Shown in pieces: positions 54,942 to 64,000 of a stretch of 64,000 nucleotides of DNA; within the stretch, counting starts at the first letter, position 1, and the number at the start of each line of letters is the position of its first letter. The stretch comes from Gnetum montanum. Taxonomy: Eukaryota > Streptophyta > Gnetopsida > Gnetales > Gnetaceae. The notes beneath the pieces were generated by a model, which saw only the letters and a program-made list of their open reading frames with translations, was not told the DNA's origin and did not search any database. Where the stretch lies: NCBI GenBank assembly GCA_015680685.1, contig MNCI01020695.1, positions 330,324-394,323 on the forward strand. Reading direction: 5' to 3'. Both the position numbers and the translations under genes were made by a program.

Positions 54942-55830
54942 ATCTTCCCGTTTTTAGTAATGTCCAAAACTTAAGAAAAATGGGTTAGCCTTGTCCAAAA
55001 AAGAATAACACATTTAATAATGTCTCCCTCCTTTTTTGACATAACCAAAAAGGACAAAGCATAAAAAGCAAGCAAATAGATATACATAAAAGAATATACT
55101 AGGAAAAGCATAAAGACATAAATTTCTATAATAGCTAGAGACTAGGATAAGCGTGGAAGGGCAGGTGAAAAGCATAAGGAAAGTCAATAGACCACATAGA
55201 GATAACTAGAAAACATACCATATATCCATAACCAATTGTAAGGTGTTTTACATCAAACTGTCCAAAAGCAACTCGGAGTACAACTATCCATAGAACAATC
55301 ACATATGTGCAAAGTCCCAAAATTACATATGTGAGAACCAAAAAATGTCTCATCCTTTTTTATCACCAAAAGGAAAGAACAAATAACCTGCCAAGGCCTC
55401 AATCACTCACCTTAATAGCATCCTCAGACTTAGAATCCACCACTACTTAATATGGACGATGAGTTTCCTCCTCATCGTTATCACTGTTGGTGCTCGGATG
55501 GCTAGATTTATGAGAAACCTCATTTGAGAACTCAACCTACTGCACTGGAGCCTACCTAGGATGAAGCTTCACTCAAAACCAAGAGGAAGTTAGTGGCTGT
55601 TGAGTTGGAATCCATTGGGACATGATCCCAAAGATGCTCTCCATAGCTCATTGCTCAAAAGAGGTAGGAGCATCAGCAGATGGTGGAACAATATGAGTAG
55701 ATAAGACTAAAACATGGTGTTATGTCTATGGCATGGAAGCATGACTCTCCCACTGGATCCTTACTAGGGGTGCCCCCAAATCAGAATCGGACTCCATCCT
55801 AGAGTCATATGTGCATGAGGGGTCTATTGT
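54942..55830 (-). other. 3' internal DNA of copia element K
   Basis: AT-rich at first. From about 55400 the minus strand carries a Ser/Asp/Glu/Pro-rich, stop-containing sequence that looks like the C-terminal tail of the ORF relic to its right. No polymerase motif. Confidence 0.45.
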
Positions 55831-56970
55831 TGAAGAATGACATGGAGGAATAAGAACATCCTCCTCATTATCAAAGATAGGAGGAGTGATGACCTCCTCA
55901 AATACCTATCTATTGGAGGAAGCAGAAATCCCAGCTTCAACCAAACTCTTATGCAATTAAGAGAGGTTCATCCTAAGATTTCTAATGTCTTTCGCAAGGG
56001 GTTAAAACAATTTCTTCAAAGAAGAACTAATCTGAGCTCTAGAGGATTTCAATCTTTTCAACTTTGGAGAGGCTTCCTTCTTTTGTTTCATAAGTCTGGC
56101 ATTGAGTCCTACTTCTATTGCATGAGAAGAACCCCTCTTTTCAATGTACTTACTGAGACTCTACTTGCCTTTAAACAAAGGAAATTTTGTAATAGGTACA
56201 TCTCTCTAGTAGATCAATAGGGTAATGAGGTAGGGATGCCCAAGGATTCACTCCTTGGCATAGAGACTCAAAATGTCTTTACAAAGTGTGTGCCCTAGAT
56301 CCAATGGTAATCCTGTAAGTAAGCAATACAATACAAAACCTTGGGGTGGTAGTAGATAACTGTAACTACCTCCCTTCACCATTATGCTATACAAAATAAT
56401 AAGTGACAAGGTGGACGCATTAGGAGTCATCTTGCTCTACTCAATATGACCCCTATCAAATGTCTTATCTCTCCCAAATAAAACATCACAAAATTCATCA
56501 TAAGCTATGGGCATTACACCATTGGTGTAGATATCATGCATAGAATCAATGGTAACCTTAAATACATTAAACTAGAAATATCTAGAAGTGCATTGAAAAT
56601 TTGTGGAGAGACTTCAATAATAAGTCCACCAACAATGGATGTGAATGCCCCAACAATAGCATCAAAAATGACAATATTACAAAAGAATTTACGAATTAAC
56701 ACTTTAGGAACAAGAAAATTCATAGAAATGAAGTTGTCCATTTCAAGAGCTTGAAAATCTAAGAGAGCTTGCTTTTTATGAAGTGGGAAATTAAGAGAAT
56801 GCTCAGAAACAATGGTGGTGGTTCTTGTAGCCTCAAACCTATGGTGAACACCTATACTTTGAAACTAGGACATGCATGAAGGTAGCACATTGCTGGAACT
56901 TCCTTGTGCACGTTTCTTGGGTGGATTTCTATATGTACCAATCTTCTTGTGGGCCATCTTTGCTAAAATC
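55830..56970 (-). pseudogene. Relic of a plant transposon-associated ORF in copia element K
   Basis: On the minus strand, starting at MAHKKIGTYRNPPKKRAQGSSS (about 56956), followed by frames with LDFQALEMDNFISMNFLVPK, VLIRKFFCNIVIFDAIV, IVGGLIIEVSPQIFNALLDI, then MTPNASTLSLIILYSIMVKG and LPLDLGHTLCKDILSL. The succession (basic N-terminus, FY-N-V-D-like segment, GVEI-L-like segment with a following helix) resembles the domain often annotated as a putative plant transposon protein in retroelement-derived ORFs. The assignment rests on pattern memory only. Several stops. Confidence 0.35.
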
Positions 56971-57059
56971 ACTATGAATGGTGGATACCTAGTCATCTTT
57001 GTGGGGTCTATGTGGAAGAATATGATAAAAATGAGGGTTTCTCTTTTATAGCTCTTGGA

Positions 57060-57260
57060 AAATGAGGGTTTTGAACAAAAAATGAGACATCTTTTTTGAC
57101 AGGAAGACATCTTTTGAACATGTTAGAAATGCAGTAGACATATTTCATTGATAGAAGATGTCTTTCCTGTACCGATAGAAAAAAATAGAGAAATGTCTTT
57201 ATTATTTCAAAGACATCTTCGTAGAGACATCTTTCACTTCTGAAAGATGTCTTTTGTCAA
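57060..57260. repeat. AGACATCTTT palindrome cluster inside element K
   Basis: At least six copies of AGACATCTTT or its complement AAAGATGTCT within ~200 bp, the same motif as the LTR arrays at 54.6 and 61.6 kb, but between gag and the second ORF. Confidence 0.8.
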
Positions 57261-57654
57261 AAATCAGGATGAGGTTTTGTAATGCTACCATTGGTCTATA
57301 GTCTTTATGAAACCTTGAAAAAAAAAAAAAGGTTACCTTTACCTATTTATCATGATGTCAAAAGGTGATCAAGTTCAAAGAGTTAGTGAATGTGTTTCCT
57401 CTTTTGAGGAATCTCCTTTGAACCAAACATCCCCAATGTCTAGGGTATGCCTTCCTCTTACAAATTTGTTGGTGAAAGTTTCCTAATTTTCCATTCCTTT
57501 TTGAAAACCTTGGTTCTTTGAGTTAACTTCCAATCTTCTTTGTGATCCCGCATAAAAACCCTTTCTTAGTGCACTTTGATAAAACCAATGAGTCTTGTGG
57601 TATGTCCATGTACTCGTGATAAAACTTTAGATTTCACTTCCATTGTTTATGCCC

Positions 57655-58345
57655 AATATTATTACAATAATAACATCTAATTCTCCTATTGGAAAAATGA
57701 CTAGAAGAACCAAACCTTTCAAGAGTTTTTTGTTGGATAAGAGCTTCCCTTGATGTAGTGTCCTTATTTCTTGGAGCTTTCTTTAATTGGGATGAAGGTT
57801 GTCTACATTCCTCTTCTTGGTGGGAGCATCCAAGTCCACTTTATCTTGTGGAATTCTTCCTTGTCCTATTACCATTCAAAGAAAATCCTTTCCCTTTATG
57901 TTCATTTATTAGCTTAACATTTGCAACTTCCACTTTGGCATGTTCTAAAGATAAGGTTAGCTTCTCATTCTTAACCCTTAGGTTTGAGAGTTGCTTATCA
58001 AGATTAGAAATAGTAAAATTTAACAAGAATATTTCATGTTCTTTAGACTTAAGTTTTTTATTTAACTTAGTACAAATATTTTGAAACTTTAAAACTTCTT
58101 TACACAATAAATCAAACCTCTCATCATCATTTAGTTCATCATCTAATGAATCATCATTAGTGAGGGCCATGCATATGAGCTAAGAATTTTTTGCATCTTC
58201 CTCCACTTCTCCTTCACTTTGTTCCCCATCATCCCAACTTGTATAGAATTTGGTCTTCTTTACTTCTTTAAGGGATTTGTTCTTGTATTACATCTTGAAG
58301 CTACTAGGACATTTGAAGGCCACATGGCCTCTATCTCTACACATC
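57655..58345 (-). pseudogene. Gag C-terminal region of copia element K with two zinc knuckles
   Basis: On the minus strand: CWMCRDRGHVAFKC (58285-58345, canonical C-x2-C-x4-H-x4-C), then a 109-codon open frame (58170-57841) that is acidic at first and then heptad-like (LSNLRVKNEKLTLSLEHAK, probable coiled coil), then a second knuckle, CYYCNNIGHKQWK (about 57660-57710). This is the layout of plant copia Gag proteins. Confidence 0.75.
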
Positions 58346-58559
58346 CAACATTCTATACAAGAAAAAATCTAAGTTAGAGTTTAAAAAGTTCTTATCTCTT
58401 TCTTTACCTTTAGGCTAATTGAATCTTTATGGATATACTGCTTTATTCTTCCTAACAATTAGTTGTTATAGCTTCCTAGTGAGAAAGGCAATCTCCTCTT
58501 CACTACCCTCATCATGCTCATTAAGTTTCTTCTCCTTTGAAGCAGTCTTTAAGGAAATG

Positions 58560-58939
58560 GGTCTTTCTTAAATAGCTCCTTCACTTATGAGATTCATTTC
58601 ATAGGTGATCAAAGCACTTTGAAGTTCCTGAAATTTTAGAGTTGAGAAATCACTAATTTCCTCTATGATTGTGGCCTTAGATCTGAACTCCAGTTGAATA
58701 GTTTTGATCATTTTAATAATGACATTGCTTTTGAGCAAATCTTTTCCTGTTCCTCTAATTGCTACAACAAGATCATTAGCTTTAGAAAAATAATCCTTGA
58801 TCTTCTTTCCTTCTCTCATTTTGAGTTTATCATATTCACTTTGTAAAACTAACAATTTTAATTGCTTAACAATAGAGGTTCCTTCATAAGTAGCTGCTAA
58901 AGTTTTCCAAATTTCTTTAGCTGTTTTACATCCTGCTAT
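58560..58939 (-). pseudogene. Copia Gag (UBN2-type) central domain of element K
   Basis: CKTAKEIWKTLAATYEGTS, then LKLLVLQSEYDKLKMREGKK, IKDYFSKANDLV and FQELQSALITYEMNL: the conserved Gag domain of plant copia elements, open for ~125 codons. It joins the N-terminal part across solo LTR L. Confidence 0.85.
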
Positions 58940-59640
58940 TGTAACGATGGAAAACATCGGCAGCTGGAGATACCGACCGAGGTTCCGACGTACATAGTTT
59001 TAGCCACGGATCCGCGCGAGGGCTATGCTAGAAAAACGAATCCACGATGCCCTGAATGGTCTTGTCGATCAGACAGGGACTTACTAATTAGTAAACCGAT
59101 GAAAATTTCGTAAAAAAAAAAAAAAGTGATCTGATTCGAGGAGTCATAAAACGAGGGGAAAACGATGTAGATGGATTGCAACGGTGATAATGCTAAACAC
59201 GATAAAAGGAGGTTGGCATAAGAGAAGCACGTAGCTTCAAGATCTGCGCTTTGACTTAAAAATGTATATTTTGTATGAGAAATTACACTGGGGAATCCCC
59301 GATTACAAGATGTGAAACAAGCATAAAACAACAAGCAAAACGGTCTAAACAGAAGTCTGATCTACCTCGTGGGCTAAAGCTAAGATGCAAGGAAGGCCAA
59401 GCTTTGACGTCTACTGATCAATTGTTTCTGATTGATAGAGTCTTTCCAGCAAAACGATTACCCCTGTCACCGGTGCTCAAAGAGAACTGTGCTCTGCTTC
59501 GGCTGTAAGGTGATACTGTCAACAATTGTCAAAGCGCTGCTCTCTGTATCTCTGCTCCAAAGTGCTAAGTGCTCTGGTGCTCAAAAAAAATGCTTCTGCT
59601 TCTCTGATTTGCCAACCCCCTGTATCTTTGTCAACTGAGG

Positions 59641-59652
59641 TATTTATAGGCC
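59641..59652 (-). promoter_or_regulatory. TATA box of solo LTR L
   Basis: CCTATAAATACC on the minus strand, immediately downstream (in that sense) of the palindrome array. Its orientation sets the LTR strand. Confidence 0.6.
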
Positions 59653-59734
59653 GCGACGCTCCGTGAAAAGGCGCAACCCTGATGATGGGGTCCCAGATAT
59701 TTAGGGTTCCGTTGACTTGATCATTTTAAGTCAG

Positions 59735-60320
59735 ACTGTGACTACGCACAACACGCTCGTTTGCGTGTTGTGCGTGTGAAGAGCAAGTACATGTTGAGCA
59801 TGCTTCAATTGCTTTCAGGCTGTATTACACTCATTCGCGTTGTGTTACGTGTATGAGCGTAATCCGGTATAAAAACAACATGCTCAAAATTGTCTTACGC
59901 TCACTACGCAGCTGCGCGTAACAAAGCGTAGATAATGACTAATTTACGCTCACTAATCAGCTGCGCGTATTGAAGCGTAAACAATGTCTAACTTGATGAT
60001 AAATACGCAATGATACGCGCCGCCGCGTAACGAGCGTAAAGACAGGCTATTCATGCGCTACAAAAAAAAGTGTCGAACTGCTGTGCTTCTCTGGACTCTG
60101 CCTTTGACTATTTTGGAGCTTATTACGCTCATTACGCTGTCATGCGTGATAGAGCATAAACTTGTCCTTGAACAAAAGACTTAGCAAAATACACAAGAGA
60201 TCACATATCACGCTGCTTAAGCTTCTCCCTATGTTGAAGCAGGTATCCTTCTGATGCCGGACTATGTCGAAACACCATCACGCTGAGCGTCATTACGCTA
60301 TGTCACGTGATATAGCGTAA
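59735..60320. repeat. Array of GCGTAA/TTACGC inverted motifs in U3 of solo LTR L
   Basis: Around a dozen pairs, such as TTACGCTCACTACGCAGCTG next to GCGTAACAAAGCGTA. A ~55-bp unit (TTACGCTCACTA...CAGCTGCGCGTA...AAGCGTA) is repeated at about 59895 and 59945. Many pairs can form hairpins. Confidence 0.75.
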
Positions 60321-60497
60321 ACAGTCAAAAGCATAGAAAGATTAGGAATCTACACAGGAAGATGCGGACTTGATGCTACGCGCCTCTTAGCGTTGCTCTG
60401 TCTTATTCCCCCCTCTGGAATGCTAAGATGCGCCCTTGCTTGAATTGTGAATCTTTGCCTGAGGCCGACTCGCGATTTTTAACGGTGTTTTAGCTAC

Positions 60498-60764
60498 CCT
60501 ATTGAGTTTAGATTTATTCAATGCACAATATAAACAATTTTTTTCTTTTGAATTAAACATGAACTTCTCCTTTTCCTCTTAAGACCATTTGTTTTGGGGC
60601 TTGATGTTGCTAGTGGTATCATTGATAAGTGAAGCGTAGCCTTCCAGGATTAACTCCCATACTTCAAACTCCATAGACTCAAAGAATCCTTGCATCATAG
60701 CTTTCCAGTAGGTGAAGTCAAATCCATCGAACATGGATGGCTTTAAGCAGGATGTTCCCTTCAA
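60498..60764 (-). pseudogene. Copia Gag N-terminus of element K
   Basis: It starts MKGTSCLKPSMFDGFDFTYW at 60764, 40 bp after the PBS, and continues WELILEGYAS, PQNKWS, a stop, EKEKFMFNSK and CALNKSKLNRVA up to solo LTR L. Confidence 0.85.
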
Positions 60765-60802
60765 TGTTCACTCTTGAAGTTGATGATGAAACAAAGAGTA
60801 CT

Positions 60803-60816
60803 AGGCTTCGATACCA
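60803..60816 (-). other. Primer binding site of copia element K
   Basis: On the minus strand TGGTATCGAAGCCT, close to the initiator-Met PBS TGGTATCAGAGC used by copia elements. It lies two bases from the LTR end. Confidence 0.8.
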
Positions 60817-60818
60817 CT

Positions 60819-61913
60819 TGTGGATTTTTGAACTTAGAAAGGGGGGAAGGATGAATAAGTTCCCCAAATTAAATCTTTGTAACACAAAAGCACACACACT
60901 GAATTTCATTTGGTTCCCCAACTTGGGTAGTTCACACTTGAAGGGTAGATTGCTAGCACACCTCTGGACTTTGTTGCTCTCAAAATGTGGTTAAAGGATC
61001 CACATCCTGTATATTCTTCAAGCCCTACTCCAAAGTGTTGTACCGTAGCATAAATCACTTAACCCTGCAAGGTCTCGTCAGGCTTGGAAATGTGGTTTCA
61101 AGATTTCACAATCTTTACAATCTTGAGCTTCGCACTAGAGTGTTGTATTACAGCACCAACAACTCAATCCCACAAGATCGTGACAAGCTCAAGCACATCA
61201 ACCATGTAGGGTAACAAGAATAAGAATTACAAGGGAAAATTGCAATTTAGTTTGATCATCCTTGTACAATTAGGTACAACACACTTTACAATGTCAAAAT
61301 GATAATACAATGAGAAGCAATAGAGAGTTCAATGATTACAAATGATTATACAATGAATACAATAAGGCTTGCACATTTCCCAATGCACATCAAGTCTTCT
61401 TATAGCTACCATGTTTCTAAATCCATCTCAGAACTTATGCAATAGCTAACCAACAGTCATTAATGATCATGGGAGATGTCTTCTTTGTGCCTAAGATGTC
61501 TCTCTAAATTTTCCTTCAATTTTTGGAAGACGTCTTTGTTTCGTGAAAGACATCTTTCTGAAATCTCCATTCTAGAAGACATCTTTTTCTTATGAAAGAT
61601 GTCTTTTTGAACTTGATTTTCATTCTATAGAGATGTCTTTGCCTCATGAAAGATGTCTTTATCTAAGAAAAATATCTTGCTATTTCTAAAGATGTCTTTG
61701 TCTAAGTTCACTCCAATTCTACCAAGATGTCTGTTGCTTCCTAGAGATGTCTTTCTTCATCTTCCTTTGCATGATGAATCTTTCATTTTTTGTCCATAAC
61801 CTTGCTCAATCCAAGTTCTTGTCCCACAAGCACAACAACTATACACACATACAAACAACCTTTGTCTTCCAATTTTCTTAATGTTTTGACATACCAAAAC
61901 CAAAAGATCTACA
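60819..61913 (-). repeat. 5' LTR of copia element K
   Basis: 1095 bp, TGTGGA to TCTACA (minus-strand TGTAGA to TCCACA). AGACATCTTT/AAAGATGTCT motifs recur at 61475-61755. Confidence 0.85.
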
Positions 61914-61918
61914 CTACT

Positions 61919-62398
61919 AGGGTTACCAAACGATCACAATTAGCACTCAAAATCAATCATGCCCATATCTCGTAATATTGAAAAGTTGAAATAAAGTGCT
62001 TGAGAAGGTAAAGTATTAAGCTAGTAAAATAGTGAAAATTATGTTCAATAAACAAAAGAAATTAAGGAAATGCTGCAATGATGAGAAATAGTCTCAATCT
62101 TTATTACTGTCACAACTTGTACCCAAGTACAACTTGTTTGAATAAAGTCATCATTCAACTATCATACATCACACTATGGGCATTCACTCTCTATCGTTAA
62201 GCCTAAGTCTAAGAAATTAAACTGCAAGAGTTCTATTACTAGTGGAATAAAAAGTTGGATTGTGCATCCAAGTGTCGTATTTATAGGGTTGTACACATCC
62301 CGAGACATCGTATCAACAATGGTGTATCATGTGTAGTGACATCATTGATATGATGTCATTGCTACGAGGTTGCATTGTGCCAAGATATGACTTTATCA
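61919..62398 (-). repeat. 5' LTR of element G, part 2 (U3 side)
   Basis: It continues from the copia target duplication. It contains the AATAAAG block, TATTTATAGG (reversed TATA region, near 62278), a U3 with GACATC/GATATGATGTC motifs, and ends GACTTTATCA, the reverse of TGATAAAGTC (compare TGATAAATC at 48741). Confidence 0.75.
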
Positions 62399-62441
62399 AT
62401 AGCCCATAAAAAGAGGTGTCTTAATTGTAACATGAACTAAC

Positions 62442-63315
62442 TGTTAGAGATAGTGTGTCATGCCATATGTGTCCAATAAGACAAATAAGAAAAAAAAATG
62501 TTAAAATTGCACTTTGTCATCATATTAAGTAAAAAGACAAACTATTTTTTATTTTATTAAAAGATTGATAGGGATATGTAATTAAAGAATGACCCAAATC
62601 TCTCATATCTTTTGAATTTTTAGCCCAATTTTCGATAAAATAGGCTTATCCCATAATATTCAATTATGGCCTCATCATTTGGCTATAAATGTGGGAAAAT
62701 TATGTTTGTAAGTGAAGAAATTTCACAATCTATCCTATAATCTCATATCCTATTTATCATCTACAATTCCATTCTCAATTTCACAATTTATCCCATTACA
62801 AGTTCATCAATCCTCAATTCATCATATTCACCAATTCTCATTAATCAAAGAAATTGAAAAATCACATTCAAAGCTACTCTTTTGTGATAGATTTTAATCA
62901 TAAAATCAACTCAAATTAATTCCAAATTTTGTAGATAAGTATATTGTTGAAAGAGATTTGTATCAAGTATTTAGTCACTCCATAACTCTCTTAGATTGCA
63001 AAAATACTCATCTTGCAAATTAGCAATTTCTGTTTTGGACACTAAACAATTTTATTCCAGATCCCTTTTTGGGCTAGATTTAAATCATCAAATAGATTTT
63101 AATTTATTTGAAATTTTACAGTTTGATATATTGTAGAACAAGCTTTCCAATAAGCCTAAGATTAGCCTAAAAGTCATCCAAATCGTGAAGATATCACAAC
63201 TGCAAAATTAAACAAAAATTAATTTTTAAAAATTAGACCACTTACATCATTTGATAGATTAGGCTAGCAAAAATTTGCAAATATAAAAATATTTTTTAAT
63301 CTTCTTACATCCTCA
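62442..63315 (+). repeat. 5' LTR of copia element J
   Basis: From TGTTAGAGATAG to TACATCCTCA, 874 bp, followed by PBS and gag. A TATA-like GGCTATAAAT lies at about 62681-62690. The second LTR is beyond the window. Confidence 0.7.
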
Positions 63316-63328
63316 AAAAATCTAAAAT

Positions 63329-63340
63329 TGGTATTAGAGC
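63329..63340 (+). other. Primer binding site of copia element J
   Basis: TGGTATTAGAGC, one change from the Met-tRNA PBS TGGTATCAGAGC, 13 bases after the LTR end. Confidence 0.8.
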
Positions 63341-63348
63341 TAGCTACC

Positions 63349-64000
63349 ATGAGCTGCAATAGGGAAATAGCCAAATGTCCCATTATCTTTAAAGGGACTC
63401 GAGATTTCATTCTCTATAAAGAAATGATGAAAGGACTTCTAAAAGTTAATGAAGTATGTGATGTGATAGAACCTACAAAATCCCCTATCAAAGTCATCGC
63501 AAAAAGAAAAAAGAAAGACAAAGAAGATACTTTGATTCAAGAACTTCTAAAAGAAGAAAAGTGGAAGTGAAAAGATTCACATGTCAGAATAATCATTATT
63601 TTCAATTTATGCTCATTAAAAACTTCTAAAGCTATATAGGAAGGATTATGCTTAGATTATCTAAGCAACAACAAAAATTAAAATACAAAATAACTACTAT
63701 ATAGGAATCAATTTGACAAATTAGAAACCAAAAGAGATGAAGACATTGAAGAGCTTTTTACAAAGATGTACATTAGCATAAAAAACATTAATAAATTTGG
63801 GTGTGGCTTAACTTAGTAGCAAAAAGTATAAAAAATTGTGGAAGCTTTTTACAATAATACTAGATACCAAAACATGATGATGAGTTTTCTACAAAATAAA
63901 GAATTCAAGTAACTCACTATGGATGATCTAGTTACTCAAATCAGAATACTTGAACGTCTAAGATCTGACAAAAATGATAAAGAACAAGTCTTCATAACCA
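63349..64000 (+). pseudogene. Copia Gag of element J (runs off the window)
   Basis: Start MSCNREIAKCPIIFKGTRDF at 63349, then LYKEMMKGLLKVNEVCDVI, typical for a copia Gag N-terminus. The first frame ends at 63570. Beyond it, with stops, come FDKLETKRDEDIEELFTKMY, NINKFG and MDDLVTQIRILERLRSDKND of the UBN2-type domain. The Gag is therefore already broken at its N-terminal half. Confidence 0.75.

Larger units (their letters stand above)
58940..60492 (-). repeat. Solo LTR L (CpG-rich, 1.55 kb) inserted in copia K gag
   Basis: Ends TGTAACG (left) and GTTTTA (right), with a near-perfect target duplication GCTAT/GCTAC (58935-58939 and 60493-60497). It splits the K Gag between LNRVA and GCKTAKEIW. 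On the minus strand a TATA box, CCTATAAATA, lies at about 59652-59641, in the middle. The U3 side (59735-60320) is full of GCGTAA/TTACGC palindromes. It has many more CpG dinucleotides than its surroundings, which fits a recent insertion that has had little time for methyl-C decay. No PBS or polypurine tract is attached. Confidence 0.7.
53886..61913 (-). mobile_element. Complete Ty1/copia-type element K, gag-only, non-autonomous
   Basis: Two LTRs (53886-54941 and 60819-61913) with TGTGGA...TCCACA ends (the left copy has TATGGA) lie within a perfect 5-bp target duplication, CTACT (53881-53885 and 61914-61918), inside LTR G. On the minus strand: PBS 60816-60803, copia Gag (60764 onwards), two zinc knuckles, then a plant-transposon-associated ORF relic instead of protease, integrase and RT. 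The 3' end has a short purine stretch before the 3' LTR. The internal DNA is only ~4.3 kb once solo LTR L (58940-60492) is subtracted. Confidence 0.85.

Noticed and set aside
55837-56220. 127-codon plus-strand frame
   Set aside because: It is antisense to the ORF relic of copia element K and resembles no family.
59275-59638. Plus-strand frames within solo LTR L
   Set aside because: They lie in R/U5 of an LTR read on the wrong strand; no homology seen.
1-64000. tRNA and rRNA genes
   Set aside because: No cloverleaf with A and B box was recognised by eye and no rRNA core sequence; a covariance search would be needed to exclude them.

Overview
The window is nuclear DNA of a vascular plant, AT-rich and dominated by decayed LTR retrotransposons. 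Evidence: plant gene families with spliceosomal introns (YSL metal transporter, Euonymus-type lectin, Bet v 1/PR-10 protein), plant-type Ty3/gypsy (Athila/Tat-like) and Ty1/copia elements, and a degraded endogenous pararetrovirus. The repeat content and the pararetrovirus fit a gymnosperm, probably a conifer, but that is inference. Only one host gene looks intact: the PR-10/MLP-like gene at 27572-28060 (minus). Two others are pseudogenes: a YSL transporter (160-2084, plus; four exons, two in-frame stops) and an EUL lectin (about 9033-10060, plus; one stop and three frameshifts).

Layout. 1-2.8 kb: 3' two thirds of the YSL pseudogene and its flank. 2.8-8.8 kb: a gypsy LTR interrupted by a second, minus-strand, gag-pro-only gypsy element (A), which is cut off next to the lectin pseudogene (9.0-10.2 kb). 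10.7-11.6 kb: LINE fragment, minus. 11.6-25.9 kb: a nest of gypsy elements: plus-strand D fragment, minus-strand B, a full-length plus-strand element E1 (13922-21119, target duplication ACATA) inside B, a minus LTR inside E1 gag, and element C inside the 5' LTR of B. 25.9-36.6 kb: AT-rich DNA with the PR-10 gene, a MITE-like element, two inverted ~460-bp arms about 7.3 kb apart, and a group-II-intron-type reverse transcriptase relic. 36.6-39.1 kb: gypsy element I inserted in the only gypsy reverse transcriptase of the window (H). 39.3-45.6 kb: an almost complete but heavily mutated caulimovirid-like endogenous virus. 45.6-49.7 kb: 3' half of plus-strand gypsy element F with a very long 3' ORF. 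49.7-62.4 kb: minus-strand gypsy element G, whose 5' LTR is split by a complete copia element K (53886-61913, target duplication CTACT), itself split by a CpG-rich solo LTR L (58940-60492). 62.4-64 kb: start of another copia element J, plus strand, running off the window.

The gypsy copies belong to one superfamily: LTRs of about 0.8-0.95 kb, a PBS resembling the tRNA-Asp type, a gag with an unusual zinc-knuckle-like Cys motif, and a protease in some copies. Most copies lack polymerase and would have depended on relatives such as H. A recurring feature is an array of short palindromic motifs in U3 just upstream of the TATA box. The core motif differs between subfamilies (GATATC, ATCGAT, GTCGAC), and unrelated palindrome-rich arrays occur in the copia LTR K and in solo LTR L. 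All coordinates of degraded regions are by-eye estimates.
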